DNA from: Limosilactobacillus reuteri
GTDB taxonomy: Bacteria; Bacillota; Bacilli; Lactobacillales; Lactobacillaceae
Direction: 5' to 3'
Assembly: GCF_034259105.1 (NCBI RefSeq)
Contig: NZ_CP139478.1
Location: 1,236,501 to 1,300,500 of the forward strand
DNA: 64,000 bases
A program made the translations under genes and the position numbers. Shown here piece after piece: positions 18,500-28,307 of the stretch. Each line of letters starts with the position of its first letter. Positions within the stretch are counted from its first letter, which is position 1. The notes under the pieces were generated by a model. It did not search any database, was not told the DNA's origin, and saw nothing but the letters and a program-made list of their open reading frames with translations.

Positions 18500-18910
18500 A
18501 TGATTAAACCAATTATTAAAGACCAACAATTACTCGCCAAAAAAGCAACCCCCACAACTAAAGCTGATTTGCCCCTTGCAACCGATCTTAGCGATACGCT
18601 TAATGCTCACCAAGCTGAATGTGTTGGAATGGCTGCCAATATGATTGGCGTAAATAAGAATGCAATTATTGCACGAATCGGGCCCTTTAATGTCGTAATG
18701 TTCAATCCACAAATCGTCGCTAAAAGTCACCCTTATCAAACTGCAGAAGGATGCCTTTCATTAAGCGGAACGCGTCCTACTAAACGGTATAAGCAAATTA
18801 CCGTTAAATTTCGCAATCAGAGCTGGCAAGTGCAAACATTAGAACTTAGAGATTTTGCTGCTGAGATTGTTCAACATGAAATTGACCATTGTAATGGAAT
18901 TATAATATAA
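18500..18910 (+). CDS. Peptide deformylase-like protein
   Basis: 136 residues, shorter than housekeeping deformylases (about 185). Motif 2 is EGCLSLSG with the metal-binding Cys, and motif 3 is QHEIDH with both metal-binding His residues and the catalytic Glu. Motif 1, usually GxGLAAPQ, reads VGMAANMIG, so the Gln that stabilises the oxyanion is replaced by Met. This short type occurs as a second deformylase in Firmicutes. It may remove N-terminal formyl groups weakly or act on another substrate. GGAGGAAG precedes the ATG. Confidence 0.85.
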   Translation: MIKPIIKDQQLLAKKATPTTKADLPLATDLSDTLNAHQAECVGMAANMIGVNKNAIIARIGPFNVVMFNPQIVAKSHPYQTAEGCLSLSGTRPTKRYKQITVKFRNQSWQVQTLELRDFAAEIVQHEIDHCNGIII

Positions 18911-19048
18911 GCAATGAGAATATTTGCTAAAATATCAATAAATGAAATAAGGAAAGTAGAATCGCCGGGTTCTGCAACAAATTAATCTATGCTTCTCAAA
19001 CAGGCGTCCAACAGGGAGGATGGGAGCAAGTTTTGTGGAGGTTTTAAT

Positions 19049-20368
19049 ATGGATTCACCAATGTCAATTACCAAAGAAGTACGGCATTATGTTATTCGTA
19101 ATGTTGTCGCCACCCTCGGGATGTCAATGTATGTTATTATTGACACCCTTTTTATTTCAATCGCGGCAGGGGCTTTAGGCTTAACTACGCTTAACCTGGC
19201 GCTCCCCCTATTCAACATTTTTAATGGAACTGGGCTATTACTGGGAGTCGGTGGTGCCACAATCTTTTCGTTAAATAAGGTTATGCATCCTGAGAGAATA
19301 AAATCATTATTTAGTCAACTGATGATTTTTGCTTTTACTTTTGGGTTTATCCTAGCAATCCTGTTAAACATTTTTGCGACTCCAGTAGTTGATTTTCTTG
19401 GGGCAGATGATGCAACTCGTCAGATGGCAATCGTTTATTTACGAATAATTTCATGGAGCGGACCTCTCTATATGGTTAATTACATTGCCATTAATTTCAT
19501 TCGTAACGATGGCAATCCCACGTTAACCATGAAGGCCACCTTAACCGAAACATTATCTGTTATCCTCATCGACTGGTTCTTTATTTTCGGAATGGGTCTT
19601 AAATTAGAAGGAGCAGCATTGGCAGTATTATTTTCGCCAGCAATTAGCTTGGTGGTTTTAAGTTTTCATCGGAAGTTTGCCGGCCGACAATTAGAATGGC
19701 ACTGGGTTGTCCCTCACCTAAGAAACATTTGGCGCTCAGCACGTTTAGGGGTTGCTTCAGCATTAAACGAATTAAGTACTGGTGTTAGTATCTATTTCTT
19801 TAACCATGTTTTATTGCAACTAGCTAATAACTATGCCGTTGCCGCATATGGCGTTATTTCCAACATTGCCATCGTTGTGCTAGCAATTGCTAATGGAGTA
19901 GCGCTCGGTGTTCAACCGCTTGCTAGTCGGGAATTTGGTAAACACGAATACAAGAATGTATCGATGACATTAAAAAATGGGATTATCATTACCCTCTTTC
20001 TAGCAACAATCAGCTTTATTATCCTAATTACCTTTAAGCATCCAATTATTGAAGTTTTTAACACTTCTCATTCTGATCAACTCCTCGCCTATGCTAGTGT
20101 TGGCCTCCCGATTTACTTTACAAGTGTATTCTTCAGCGCGTTAAATCTATTGTTCATCCTTTTCTTAACAGCAATTGGATCAGCGCGGGCATCATTCTCT
20201 TTATCGATTCTTCGTGGTTATATTATCCTTCTCCCCACGATCTTTATTCTGGCAAAAGTTGCCGGAATTAACGGAGTCTGGGCAGCAGTTCCCTTTACTG
20301 AATTTGTTATTACTTGCATCGGTGGAATTATCATCTACCAGCGACTTAAAAAATTGAATAAAGGGTAA
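19049..20368 (+). CDS. MATE family multidrug/toxin efflux transporter
   Basis: 439 residues with 12 predicted membrane helices in two similar halves, as in MATE exporters. Typical stretches are VIIDTLFISIAAGALGLTTLNLALPLF near the N-terminus and GVALGVQPLASREFG in the second half. It probably exports cationic drugs or metabolites using a Na+ or H+ gradient. The ATG at 19049 is chosen because GTGGAGG lies 8 bp upstream; the frame is open 20 codons further upstream without family similarity. It is monocistronic. Confidence 0.92.
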   Translation: MDSPMSITKEVRHYVIRNVVATLGMSMYVIIDTLFISIAAGALGLTTLNLALPLFNIFNGTGLLLGVGGATIFSLNKVMHPERIKSLFSQLMIFAFTFGFILAILLNIFATPVVDFLGADDATRQMAIVYLRIISWSGPLYMVNYIAINFIRNDGNPTLTMKATLTETLSVILIDWFFIFGMGLKLEGAALAVLFSPAISLVVLSFHRKFAGRQLEWHWVVPHLRNIWRSARLGVASALNELSTGVSIYFFNHVLLQLANNYAVAAYGVISNIAIVVLAIANGVALGVQPLASREFGKHEYKNVSMTLKNGIIITLFLATISFIILITFKHPIIEVFNTSHSDQLLAYASVGLPIYFTSVFFSALNLLFILFLTAIGSARASFSLSILRGYIILLPTIFILAKVAGINGVWAAVPFTEFVITCIGGIIIYQRLKKLNKG

Positions 20369-20401
20369 GTGGAAAATCTTCTCGTTAAGGTTCACATGAA
20401 T

Positions 20402-20447
20402 AAAGAGACTATTAAAAAAATTTTTGATTTTTTAATAGTCTCTTTTA
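20402..20447. terminator. Bidirectional terminator between the MATE and permease genes
   Basis: An 18-bp stem of AAAGAGACTATTAAAAAA type with its complement at 20428-20446, T-rich on both strands. It separates the two convergent genes. Confidence 0.9.
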
Positions 20448-20448
20448 T

Positions 20449-21942
20449 CTACTTTGTAATCTTCTTTGATGCGTGATTGTAGAAAATCCAAGCAACAATC
20501 CCAAAGAAGACCGGCCCAAATGCCGTCCAAAATGCAGTTTGAAAATCATGCTCAATAATTGGTTGGATGCATGTAAAGATGATTCCTAGGCAAACAATTA
20601 TCTCAACAAAGACAACTAATACATTTGTCCAAAAATGATTCTTAAATACCACAAAATCATGTGGGATATCCTTCTTTTGAAAGAATGGGAATGCACCAAC
20701 AAGGAAGATATAAGGGGCACAGGTTGAAACATTAACCGTATCTGTCAAGATTTGGTAAAAACTAGCAGCTGCTGAACCCCCAAATGCAACTAAGAAAATA
20801 ATACACGAAACAAAAATTGCCTGAATCCACATTGCATATGCTGGCATCCCGTGTTTGTTCAGTGTCACAATTTTTTTAGGCCATAACTCAGGATTAGCTC
20901 CCATGATAAAGGACTTAATCGGGGAGTAAACTAACAGGAACATTGCTCCTAACATCCCCATCAGGCCAGCTAACGCAATCATTCGCGTAAAGAGAACACC
21001 AAGAAAAATATTAGTAGCATGACTTAACCCTAGTGACACACCTAGTTGATATCCTAATTGATTAAAGACAACATAAGTAACATTCCCTAAGTTAACGCTT
21101 GATTTTGCAATAACATGATTGTAATTAACACTAAAGCCAGTCATTAAAATCATTAGCACATAACTGCCAATCGTTAAGAGCGAACCAATAACTAAGCCTC
21201 TTGGAAATGTCTTCGCTGGATTCTTCATACTATCAGTAACTCCACCAAGATTTTCCATTCCACCATATGCAAAGATTGCGTAAACAACGAATGAAATAAT
21301 CGCAATTGGCGTCTTAAAAGCAGGATTAGGCGACTCAATAAAACTGCTAATACCATGAATAGGCTGGGCAGTAACCCCCTTGTTAGCAATAATCGTTACT
21401 AAACTTGCAATAATAAAAATTGCATTCATTCCAATCATAAACGCTCCACCAAACGAGCTGATTTTCGTAATCCCATTAATTCCCTGGGAACTCAGTAAGG
21501 TTACAAGTAAGACAAAAAGAATTGCCAAGATACCAATTAACTGATTAGAATTAAAGATCCAAAAATGCCATTGTTGGGTAGTATCATGGCCAAATAATAG
21601 TGCCGACAATGTTATCCAAAGTCGAGAAGCACTTGATACTAGCCACAGAACCCAACTCGCTAACCAAATAAAGGTTCCGATAAAGGCCAGCCGTTCCCCT
21701 ATCGAACCAGCTAACCAGGAATAGATTCCCCCTTTGGCGTCCTTAAATGCCGAACCATATTCAACCATCATCAAACAACAGGGGAAAAAGAAACAAACTC
21801 CAGCAAGGATGTACCAAAACATCCCCGCATATGCCATTTGATCATAAGCTATTGAAACATTACCAAACCCATATATTGTCGAAATAATCATTAACACCAA
21901 TGTTGGCGTTGTGATTAATTTTTTCTGCTCTTTCGCAGCCAC
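20449..21942 (-). CDS. yjeM: APC-superfamily amino acid permease, YjeM-like
   Basis: 497 residues with about 12 membrane helices. The first helix region TLVLMIISTIYGFGNVSIAY and the later VEYGSAFKDAKGGIYSWL are characteristic of the glutamate/GABA antiporter-like branch that includes E. coli YjeM. Substrate unknown; an amino acid or its amine is likely. It stands alone, with no decarboxylase next to it that would name the substrate. The symbol marks family resemblance only. Confidence 0.78.
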   Translation of the reverse strand: MAAKEQKKLITTPTLVLMIISTIYGFGNVSIAYDQMAYAGMFWYILAGVCFFFPCCLMMVEYGSAFKDAKGGIYSWLAGSIGERLAFIGTFIWLASWVLWLVSSASRLWITLSALLFGHDTTQQWHFWIFNSNQLIGILAILFVLLVTLLSSQGINGITKISSFGGAFMIGMNAIFIIASLVTIIANKGVTAQPIHGISSFIESPNPAFKTPIAIISFVVYAIFAYGGMENLGGVTDSMKNPAKTFPRGLVIGSLLTIGSYVLMILMTGFSVNYNHVIAKSSVNLGNVTYVVFNQLGYQLGVSLGLSHATNIFLGVLFTRMIALAGLMGMLGAMFLLVYSPIKSFIMGANPELWPKKIVTLNKHGMPAYAMWIQAIFVSCIIFLVAFGGSAAASFYQILTDTVNVSTCAPYIFLVGAFPFFQKKDIPHDFVVFKNHFWTNVLVVFVEIIVCLGIIFTCIQPIIEHDFQTAFWTAFGPVFFGIVAWIFYNHASKKITK

Positions 21943-22067
21943 TCCTATTCAACTCCTCAATAAAAATCCTCATATTTTAGTATCCGTTTTCATTATACCG
22001 CCCTTAGTTGAAAACATCGCTTATTTTGTCGGCCATTGAGAAAACAATTGAATAAAAATGTTTTGTA

Positions 22068-22120
22068 ATAAAAAAAGTGAGGATAGGAGCAAAAGTTTCG
22101 CACCCTGCTTCTATTCTCAC
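22068..22120 (-). terminator. Rho-independent terminator of the two-component operon
   Basis: A 14-bp imperfect stem (22077-22090 with 22107-22120) followed on the minus strand by TTTTTTTATT. It lies 12 bp past the kinase stop. Confidence 0.85.
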
Positions 22121-22131
22121 ATCTTAAATAT

Positions 22132-23607
22132 TTATTTTTTTGTCTCTGGATCTTCAATAATCGGTAAAATGATTCTAAATAATGATCCAGCACCGACTGA
22201 ACTTTCTAGGGTAATTGAACCATGATAACCTTCAATTAGTCGTTTGGCAATTGAAAGACCTAATCCATTACCGCCTTTCTTACGACTACGAGCCTTATCT
22301 ACTCGATAGAAGCGATCAAAGACCCGTTTTACATTTTCCGGTGAGATCCCTTCACCAAAGTCCTGAATACCAATTTCAACAGTATTCATCCCTCGTGAAA
22401 GAATAATATGGATCTCTTTATGGTCATCGGTGGAATATTTGACGGCATTATCACATAAAATTACAAGCACCTGTTCAAGATGATCGCGATAAATATCAAC
22501 CATGATTGGCTCTTTCAGATCGTCGTCCAAACGGAAAGTAAAATCCGGATACAACATCTTAAAGTTATTGTAGACCTGGTGAACCACATCATTAACAATC
22601 GTATGCTGATTGCGGAAGTTAATCTCCACTTGCTCTGCGCGGCTCAAATCAAGCATTTCTTGAACCAGGTTTTTCATCCGGCGGGTCTCAATTAACGTTG
22701 CTTCAATTGAGTCATCCAGCACTTTTGGATCATCCTTGCCCCATCGTTGAAGCATCTCTAAGTGTCCTTGAATAATCGCAACAGGGGTTCGGAGTTCATG
22801 ACTAACATCACTAACAAATTGTGACTGCTGGTCGATATACCGCTGCATTCGATCAAGCATTTCATTAAACATTGTTATCAATTCTGCTAGTTCATCGTTA
22901 CGATTGGTAGTCGGTACCCGGACATCTTTAGTAGGATCTGCACTAATCTCCTTAACTGTGTCATGAATTCCATCCAATGGGCGAAGGAGAAAGAGGGAAA
23001 GAAAGTATCCCAATATCCCACTCGCAATCACAACCAGGCAGAGAGCCAAGATACATACTAATGCCAACTGGTGATAACTTTGCATATAAGCGTCAAGGTT
23101 ATTTTCAACTTGTAAGTACCCAATCAACTGCCGATTATTCTGACCATAAATTGGCATCTGCCCGACCAACACATCATGGTCAGGCCCAGCAGCAATATGA
23201 ATATTGCGATTAGTCGTAAACTGTGGCTTTTTAATATAACGACCAGTACTCAAAATATTCTTTCCATCAGGATTATAAATGTTAATAACCAAGTGTCCAT
23301 CACTTAATTCTTTAATTACCGGTCGTTTATATTCCTCTCCAGAAATAATATTCGACCGGTTTCTGTCTGGATCAATAAGGTGACTAACATTCTTTTTAGT
23401 TAAGGGCTTATCAACAGTACTTAATTGTGTACTAATATTGGTCATCCCTTGATTCAATAATTGTCTTTCTTGATGAAATAAATTTTGCGTAAACGCGCTA
23501 AACAATGCCATCGCAACGATACAAAAGATGATTAATGACCCTAATGCCGTTCCAGCTGCCCACTTAATTTTTAGTGAAACAAACCGTCTTTCATCTTTTT
23601 GCTTCAT
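22132..23607 (-). CDS. arlS: ArlS-type sensor histidine kinase
   Basis: 491 residues: membrane helix 1 (about residues 14-36), an extracellular sensor of about 150 residues, membrane helix 2 (about 180-205), HAMP, then HisKA with the phospho-acceptor His270 in SHELRTP and an HATPase domain (CDNAVKYS N-box, DFGEGI G1, GGNGLGLSIAKRL G2). The IIQGHLEMLQRWGKDDP run after the His closely resembles S. aureus ArlS. The partner response regulator is 12 bp upstream. The signal sensed is unknown; ArlRS systems control surface and autolysis functions. Confidence 0.9.
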   Translation of the reverse strand: MKQKDERRFVSLKIKWAAGTALGSLIIFCIVAMALFSAFTQNLFHQERQLLNQGMTNISTQLSTVDKPLTKKNVSHLIDPDRNRSNIISGEEYKRPVIKELSDGHLVINIYNPDGKNILSTGRYIKKPQFTTNRNIHIAAGPDHDVLVGQMPIYGQNNRQLIGYLQVENNLDAYMQSYHQLALVCILALCLVVIASGILGYFLSLFLLRPLDGIHDTVKEISADPTKDVRVPTTNRNDELAELITMFNEMLDRMQRYIDQQSQFVSDVSHELRTPVAIIQGHLEMLQRWGKDDPKVLDDSIEATLIETRRMKNLVQEMLDLSRAEQVEINFRNQHTIVNDVVHQVYNNFKMLYPDFTFRLDDDLKEPIMVDIYRDHLEQVLVILCDNAVKYSTDDHKEIHIILSRGMNTVEIGIQDFGEGISPENVKRVFDRFYRVDKARSRKKGGNGLGLSIAKRLIEGYHGSITLESSVGAGSLFRIILPIIEDPETKK

Positions 23608-23619
23608 AATTGATCATTC

Positions 23620-24306
23620 CTAGGAGCGAATCACATATCCAGTACCACGAACCGTTTGGATGTAGCTCTTTTCACCAGGACGGTCGATCTTATTCCGCAA
23701 GTACCGAATATAAACATCAACAACATTGGTTTCAACCTTGGAATCATAGCCCCATACCTTACTCAAAAGGTCTTTTCGTGACATAACAACATTGATATTT
23801 TCCATTAAGATCAACAGTAATTCGTATTCCCGCTTGGTAAGGTTAATTACTTCATCGCCGCGACGAACAACCCGGTTCTCTTTTTCAATGGTAAGATCCT
23901 TGTAATTGACCGTTGTTTGATGTTCCTTATTATTACCATCTTCAATACTGATTCGCCGCAACAACGCCCGGACCCGTGCAAGGAGTTCTTCAATCGCAAA
24001 CGGCTTAACAATATAATCATCTGCCCCGTGATCTAATCCAGAGACACGGTCAATAACAGAATCACGAGCAGTCATAATAATAATCGGTGTATCTTTTAAT
24101 TCACGAACCCGCCGTGCCACTTCAATCCCATTTAACTCTGGGAGCATCAGGTCTAGCAAAATCACGTCAAAGTCTTGATTTAAAGCTGCTTCTAGTCCGG
24201 CACGACCATCAAGTTCAACATCTGTATCGTAGCCTTCATGCTTTAATTCAAGTTCTACAAAGTTTGCTAAATTTTCCTCATCCTCAATAATTAAAATTCG
24301 ACTCAT
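23620..24306 (-). CDS. arlR: ArlR-type OmpR-family response regulator
   Basis: 228 residues. The receiver domain has the acidic pair EDE at residues 8-10, the phospho-acceptor Asp52 in LLDLMLP, Thr79 and Lys101 in YIVKPF. The C-terminal winged helix carries [26 protein letters not shown] and the RGTGYVIR wing. Similarity over the receiver and the linked ArlS-like kinase gives the name. It is likely phosphorylated by the downstream kinase and binds DNA as a dimer. Confidence 0.92.
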   Translation of the reverse strand: MSRILIIEDEENLANFVELELKHEGYDTDVELDGRAGLEAALNQDFDVILLDLMLPELNGIEVARRVRELKDTPIIIMTARDSVIDRVSGLDHGADDYIVKPFAIEELLARVRALLRRISIEDGNNKEHQTTVNYKDLTIEKENRVVRRGDEVINLTKREYELLLILMENINVVMSRKDLLSKVWGYDSKVETNVVDVYIRYLRNKIDRPGEKSYIQTVRGTGYVIRS

Positions 24307-24481
24307 TAATAACTCACCTACTATAATAATCTTTTTTTACTTGTTATACGTATTAATAAAACACAATAATTTTATCACAATTTTTTAATAAACCCCAGTA
24401 TTCTCTATACTAAAAATCTCGATTTATCAAGGAATTAGATTATATCATTTTTTACTTATAGATTCTTAGAAAATTTTAAAA

Positions 24482-24520
24482 TAAAAAAACTATCCTAGGT
24501 CCGGCGCCTAAAGGATAGCT
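24482..24520 (-). terminator. Rho-independent terminator of yceD-rpmF
   Basis: A CTATCCT/AGGATAG stem around a GC-rich loop, 11 bp past the rpmF stop, with TTTTTTTAT following on the minus strand. Confidence 0.8.
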
Positions 24521-24530
24521 TTTATATTAA

Positions 24531-24710
24531 TTAGTTGTTAGTGTTAACAACTTGCTTGCCGTCGTAGTAACCACAACTTGGGCATACCATGTGGGACTTG
24601 CGAAGTTCACCACAGTTTGGGCAAGGAGTAAGGCCAGGTACATTTAACTTGATGTGACCCCGACGCATACGCTTCTTAGTCTTTGAAGTCTTCCGTGCTG
24701 GAACAGCCAT
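24531..24710 (-). CDS. rpmF: 50S ribosomal protein L32
   Basis: 59 residues, standard. It starts [19 protein letters not shown] and has a zinc ribbon made by CPNC and CPSC. The ATG at 24710 has GGAGGTG 6 bp upstream; a GTG three codons earlier would overlap that site. It follows yceD on the same transcript, the usual bacterial pairing. Confidence 0.97.
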   Translation of the reverse strand: MAVPARKTSKTKKRMRRGHIKLNVPGLTPCPNCGELRKSHMVCPSCGYYDGKQVVNTNN

Positions 24711-24764
24711 GTTTGACACCTCCTAAGAAATTAGAATTATCCACAAATGGTTTTTAACCGTCCG

Positions 24765-25322
24765 CTATTTTTTGTTATCCTGATCAGGAAAAAGGTTTTG
24801 CAACTTAGCGAGACGTGGATCAACTTTGTCATCTTTCTGCTGCTGGGCCTTGTAGTCATCTTCAGAGATAACACTCCAACCTTTTCCATTTGGCATTGGT
24901 TTGCCAGATTTTTCTTCGGCAGAAAGAACCCGTAGTGGTACCTGTTCAACGATATTTTCCGCTAATGCAGTATCAAAATCAATTGAATCACCCTTTTTAA
25001 TAAGGAAAACAACCTCATCTTCATCCTCATAGCGGGCAAAGTGTGAACGATCATCGATATACGTCTCTGAGAACGTAAAATCGAGTGGTAATTGAACGGG
25101 TGTTAACGAGCGACTAGATGGAACGGTTAACATCGTCGTAACGTGAGCGCTAATCGTTGCATCACCATCGTCATAAGTAACGTAACCATCAACTTTAACT
25201 GGTTGAACAGCTAAAATAATATCTGGAAACAGCTTCGTTAATGATGCGTTCAGATCAAAAGTACTTTGAATATGAAGTGGTTCATCTTGGTAACGATGTA
25301 ATTCAGCTAACGACCATTTCAA
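24765..25322 (-). CDS. yceD: YceD family protein (DUF177)
   Basis: 185 residues. The YceD pattern is visible: a variable N-terminal half, a central VDGYVTYDDGDATISAHVTTMLTVPSSRSL strand region, and the acidic middle before PLRVLSAEEKS. The usual C-terminal DPRLAKL(Q)NLF motif is present. YceD in other bacteria affects 23S rRNA levels, and the gene is nearly always upstream of rpmF, as here. It has a perfect consensus promoter. Confidence 0.9.
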   Translation of the reverse strand: MKWSLAELHRYQDEPLHIQSTFDLNASLTKLFPDIILAVQPVKVDGYVTYDDGDATISAHVTTMLTVPSSRSLTPVQLPLDFTFSETYIDDRSHFARYEDEDEVVFLIKKGDSIDFDTALAENIVEQVPLRVLSAEEKSGKPMPNGKGWSVISEDDYKAQQQKDDKVDPRLAKLQNLFPDQDNKK

Positions 25323-25351
25323 CGTACTAACCTCCTAATGCAACATGTGCA

Positions 25352-25380
25352 ATTATACTAGTCCCCTTATACGTTGTCAA
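25352..25380 (-). promoter_or_regulatory. Consensus sigma-A promoter of yceD-rpmF
   Basis: Minus-strand TTGACA (25375-25380), exactly 17 bp, then TATAAT (25352-25357), both perfect matches to consensus. The start codon of yceD is 30 bp downstream. Strong constitutive transcription is expected for a ribosomal protein operon. Confidence 0.95.
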
Positions 25381-25451
25381 TGTTTTTTCCTTGACAACCT
25401 TTTAGAGAACCAAATCTACTTAGAATATTTTACCAAACTTTATCAAAGACG

Positions 25452-26585
25452 TTAATTAATAATTATCGGTGGGTGCTTCAAATCCTGCTCAATTGGCGTA
25501 AATAGTTGATATAGCTTCCCGGCACGATAATCAAGGTTAAGCAACTGATCACGCATTTCCTGATCTACTTTTGTAATCAGCGGAAGATCAAGCTGTTTTT
25601 TCACCTGATGAAGGTATTCACGTCCTTGTTTATTAAAGGCCAAGACATGAAGATAAGGATGTTTACTATGTTCATCTACTTCTTCTTGGGTAATTTGTAA
25701 GATAGTGTATAAACAAACCCGCAATAAGTGGGCATACGTATACCGTTTTGTCTTGGTAAATTTCATAAATGAATTAAAGTCAAGACTCCGCTGGGCAGCT
25801 TCCTTCATTCGATACTCTAGTCCCTCTGCCATTAAGTAAGTTGACTGAAGGGTTGAAATAGGTGCTTGAATAAGCTGATTACGTAATAAAGGATAAAGTT
25901 CTGTCCATGAAGGAATATTATTTATTGTCGCCAATATATCTCCCATCACCTGGGGGACAGCTTGCCGGTAATCGCCCTTTTCACTGATTGCCTGACGGAT
26001 TGCACTCGCACTCGCAATTTTGCCTTTGATTTGCTGGTCGTGATAGTTACTCCCCTGTCGCTTGATAGGCAGCAATTCAAAATGATACCCCTGGTTAATT
26101 TTAGCTTTGGTATAAGCAAAAGCTAAAATATCATTGGGATCAATCAAGGTGACACCAGTTTGTTCCTTCAATTGTTGGTTAAATTGGGTGGCATAGGTTG
26201 CATTATACTTATTAAAACTTTCCTGGTTAAAGGCTTCTTCAGCCTTCACTAAATGCGCGAAATCCCATTCTGGATGCTCGCTCCCAAAGACAATCGAATC
26301 AACCCCAAGAGCATTTAAGAGGCTCAGAGCTCCTCCTGCAAACCGGTGTGCTGGTTGGACGGCGTAAAAAACCGGTAGTTCAATCACAAGGTCAACGCCA
26401 TTCATCACTGCTGTCCTGGCTCGTGACCACTTATCAACGATTGTCGGTTCACCACGCTGGGTAAAATTACCACTCATTACCGCTACCGTTACATCTGCTC
26501 CGGAAATCTTTTTTGCTTGCTGAAGGTGGTAGCGATGCCCATTGTGAAATGGATTATATTCAACAACCATCCCTACTGCTTTCAT
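25452..26585 (-). CDS. tmcAL: tRNA(Met) cytidine acetate ligase
   Basis: 377 residues, standard. The nucleotidyltransferase motif VVEYNPFHNGHRYHLQQA lies at the N-terminus, followed by MSGNFTQRGEPTIVDKWSRA and the IKRQGSNYHDQ loop, all features of YlbM/TmcAL. The enzyme activates acetate with ATP and makes N4-acetylcytidine at the wobble base of elongator tRNA(Met). It follows yqeM by 11 bp and may be the last gene of the yqe operon. Confidence 0.95.
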   Translation of the reverse strand: MKAVGMVVEYNPFHNGHRYHLQQAKKISGADVTVAVMSGNFTQRGEPTIVDKWSRARTAVMNGVDLVIELPVFYAVQPAHRFAGGALSLLNALGVDSIVFGSEHPEWDFAHLVKAEEAFNQESFNKYNATYATQFNQQLKEQTGVTLIDPNDILAFAYTKAKINQGYHFELLPIKRQGSNYHDQQIKGKIASASAIRQAISEKGDYRQAVPQVMGDILATINNIPSWTELYPLLRNQLIQAPISTLQSTYLMAEGLEYRMKEAAQRSLDFNSFMKFTKTKRYTYAHLLRVCLYTILQITQEEVDEHSKHPYLHVLAFNKQGREYLHQVKKQLDLPLITKVDQEMRDQLLNLDYRAGKLYQLFTPIEQDLKHPPIIIN

Positions 26586-26596
26586 GTGAACTCTCC

Positions 26597-27337
26597 TTAT
26601 TTATGACACTTAAAGAACCATCGTGTTGGTTTTTCTTCTTTGATAGAAGTCGAAAAATTTGATCCCACTTCAACAGAATTAAAACCAGCTTGAGATAACA
26701 TCTGCTTTAATAAAGGCAATTCATAAGCACGTTCATAATGGGTTTCTCCAACACGATCATAACGTCCATCATTATCTCGAGTGAAAAAAGCTAATTCGTG
26801 AATTACGCCATGCTCAACATCATCATCTTTGAAAGACTGCCACATGAACGCTCGCTGATGATCCTCATCCTCATAGTTGAACATATACCCCGGATAAATG
26901 ACATCAGTTTGATAAGGAGAAATGACATCAAATAAAAAGACACCATTATCTTTCAAATGATCAGCAATTTCATTGAAGGTCTTTTGCACGGCCGCTGCAT
27001 CGTCTAAATAACAAAAAGAGTCCGCATAACAAGTGATCGCATCATACTGCGGTAAAGCACTGAGGTCCCGCATATCAGCTTGCAAGAGATTCATACTAAC
27101 TCCTGCTTCCGTGGCATGTTGATCGGCAATACTGAGCATCTCAGCAGAAAAGTCAGCAACTGTTACATCAAATCCACGAGCAGCCAGCATTACTCCTAAC
27201 CGTCCACTACCGCCAGCTAAATCTAAAATGCTCTTAGTATTAGCAGGAAGGTTTTTAATTGTGAATTTTTCCCACTTCTGGTACATTTCAGGATCAAAAA
27301 GCTGGTCATATAACTGGGCAAAACTTTGATAAATCAT
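26597..27337 (-). CDS. yqeM: Class I SAM-dependent methyltransferase (YqeM)
   Basis: 246 residues. Motif I is ILDLAGGSGRLGVMLAARGFDV (AdoMet binding), followed by DFSAEMLSIA, LQADMRDL and the YADSFCYL segment. The substrate is unknown. Its place directly after rsfS, overlapping by one base, is conserved in Firmicutes and gives the YqeM name. Confidence 0.88.
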   Translation of the reverse strand: MIYQSFAQLYDQLFDPEMYQKWEKFTIKNLPANTKSILDLAGGSGRLGVMLAARGFDVTVADFSAEMLSIADQHATEAGVSMNLLQADMRDLSALPQYDAITCYADSFCYLDDAAAVQKTFNEIADHLKDNGVFLFDVISPYQTDVIYPGYMFNYEDEDHQRAFMWQSFKDDDVEHGVIHELAFFTRDNDGRYDRVGETHYERAYELPLLKQMLSQAGFNSVEVGSNFSTSIKEEKPTRWFFKCHK

Positions 27338-27693
27338 TAATCATTAATCCAGTCGTTAATATTGACAAGGGGTGCGTCGGCCCATAATTTTTCAAGGTTA
27401 TAGAATTGACGAGTTTCTTCACGGAAAACATGGACAACCACGTCACCAAGGTCAACCAATACCCATTGAGCATGATTTTTACCTTCAACGCTACCTATCT
27501 TGACATTTTCTTCATGCGCTTTTTCAACAATGGCATTGGTGATCGCCTGTACTTGACGGTCTGAGCCTCCCGTCATAATAACGAAATAATCAGCCATTGG
27601 ACTAATCTCATCAACTTTAAGAGCGACGATATCTTCTGCGCGCCGACCATCGGCAGCCTTGACAACCATTTCTAATAATTGTTTACTATCCAT
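27337..27693 (-). CDS. rsfS: Ribosome silencing factor RsfS
   Basis: 118 residues, standard. The family run ALKVDEISPMADYFVIMTGGSDRQVQAI and EGKNHAQWVLVDLGDVVVHVF is present. RsfS binds ribosomal protein L14 and blocks subunit joining when nutrients are low. Both ends overlap neighbours by one base (ATG-type overlaps), indicating translational coupling with yqeK and yqeM. Confidence 0.97.
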   Translation of the reverse strand: MDSKQLLEMVVKAADGRRAEDIVALKVDEISPMADYFVIMTGGSDRQVQAITNAIVEKAHEENVKIGSVEGKNHAQWVLVDLGDVVVHVFREETRQFYNLEKLWADAPLVNINDWIND

Positions 27694-28307
27694 TAATCTA
27701 TCTCTCCTTCATATTGTGGAACCCATGCATTATAGGTATCTATTGTCTTTGGATATACCGGCTTTCCATTTTCAATCAAATAAGCCAGCGTATGTTTTGT
27801 TTGGTAAGCAACTCCTGCTTGAAGGTTTGCTACTGTAATTACTCGTGCCTTTTTTACACCGGCAAAGTCACGACCCGGCTCAATATAGTCAGCCATGTAA
27901 ATAACCTGCTCGAGCTTCGTCATTACTGGCGCTCCAGTAGTATGGTGGCGAACTGCATTTAGGATATCTTCATCCCAAATCCCTAATTCATCCTTAATTA
28001 GCTCTGCGCCAACCACTCCATGCCAAATTGCATTACCATAATCTAAGAGCAGCGGATTAAGCCCTTTTTTCTTAATTTCGGCAATAAAATCTTCGTCAGG
28101 ACGCTGTTTAGCATAATCATGACACAGGCCAGCGATACTTGCTTTTTCAATATCAACACCGTATTGAGCAGCTAACTCAATCGCTGTTTTTTCAACACGT
28201 AATACATGCTGAAATCGTTTATTCTTTAACGCCTTTTTGAGACGGTCGATAAGTTCAGACCGTGTCATTGGGATATAACTTTTATTATAAACTAATTCTT
28301 CATTCAC
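27693..28307 (-). CDS. yqeK: YqeK family HD-domain hydrolase (diadenosine tetraphosphatase)
   Basis: About 204 residues. The HD motif is AGLCHDYAKQ, with VLRVEKTAIELA upstream and AVRHHTTGAPVMTKLEQVIYMADYIEPGRDF downstream, as in YqeK. Members cleave Ap4A symmetrically to ADP. Three starts are possible: TTG 28328, GTG 28307 and ATG 28268. GTG 28307 is preferred because GAGGAG precedes it and the extra N-terminal segment occurs in other lactobacillar YqeK proteins. It overlaps the end of nadD. Confidence 0.9.
   Translation of the reverse strand: MNEELVYNKSYIPMTRSELIDRLKKALKNKRFQHVLRVEKTAIELAAQYGVDIEKASIAGLCHDYAKQRPDEDFIAEIKKKGLNPLLLDYGNAIWHGVVGAELIKDELGIWDEDILNAVRHHTTGAPVMTKLEQVIYMADYIEPGRDFAGVKKARVITVANLQAGVAYQTKHTLAYLIENGKPVYPKTIDTYNAWVPQYEGEID

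Noticed and set aside
18911..19048. A possible riboswitch or T-box before the MATE gene
   Set aside because: No T-box sequence, no convincing stem with a T run, and only a plain ribosome binding site could be identified.
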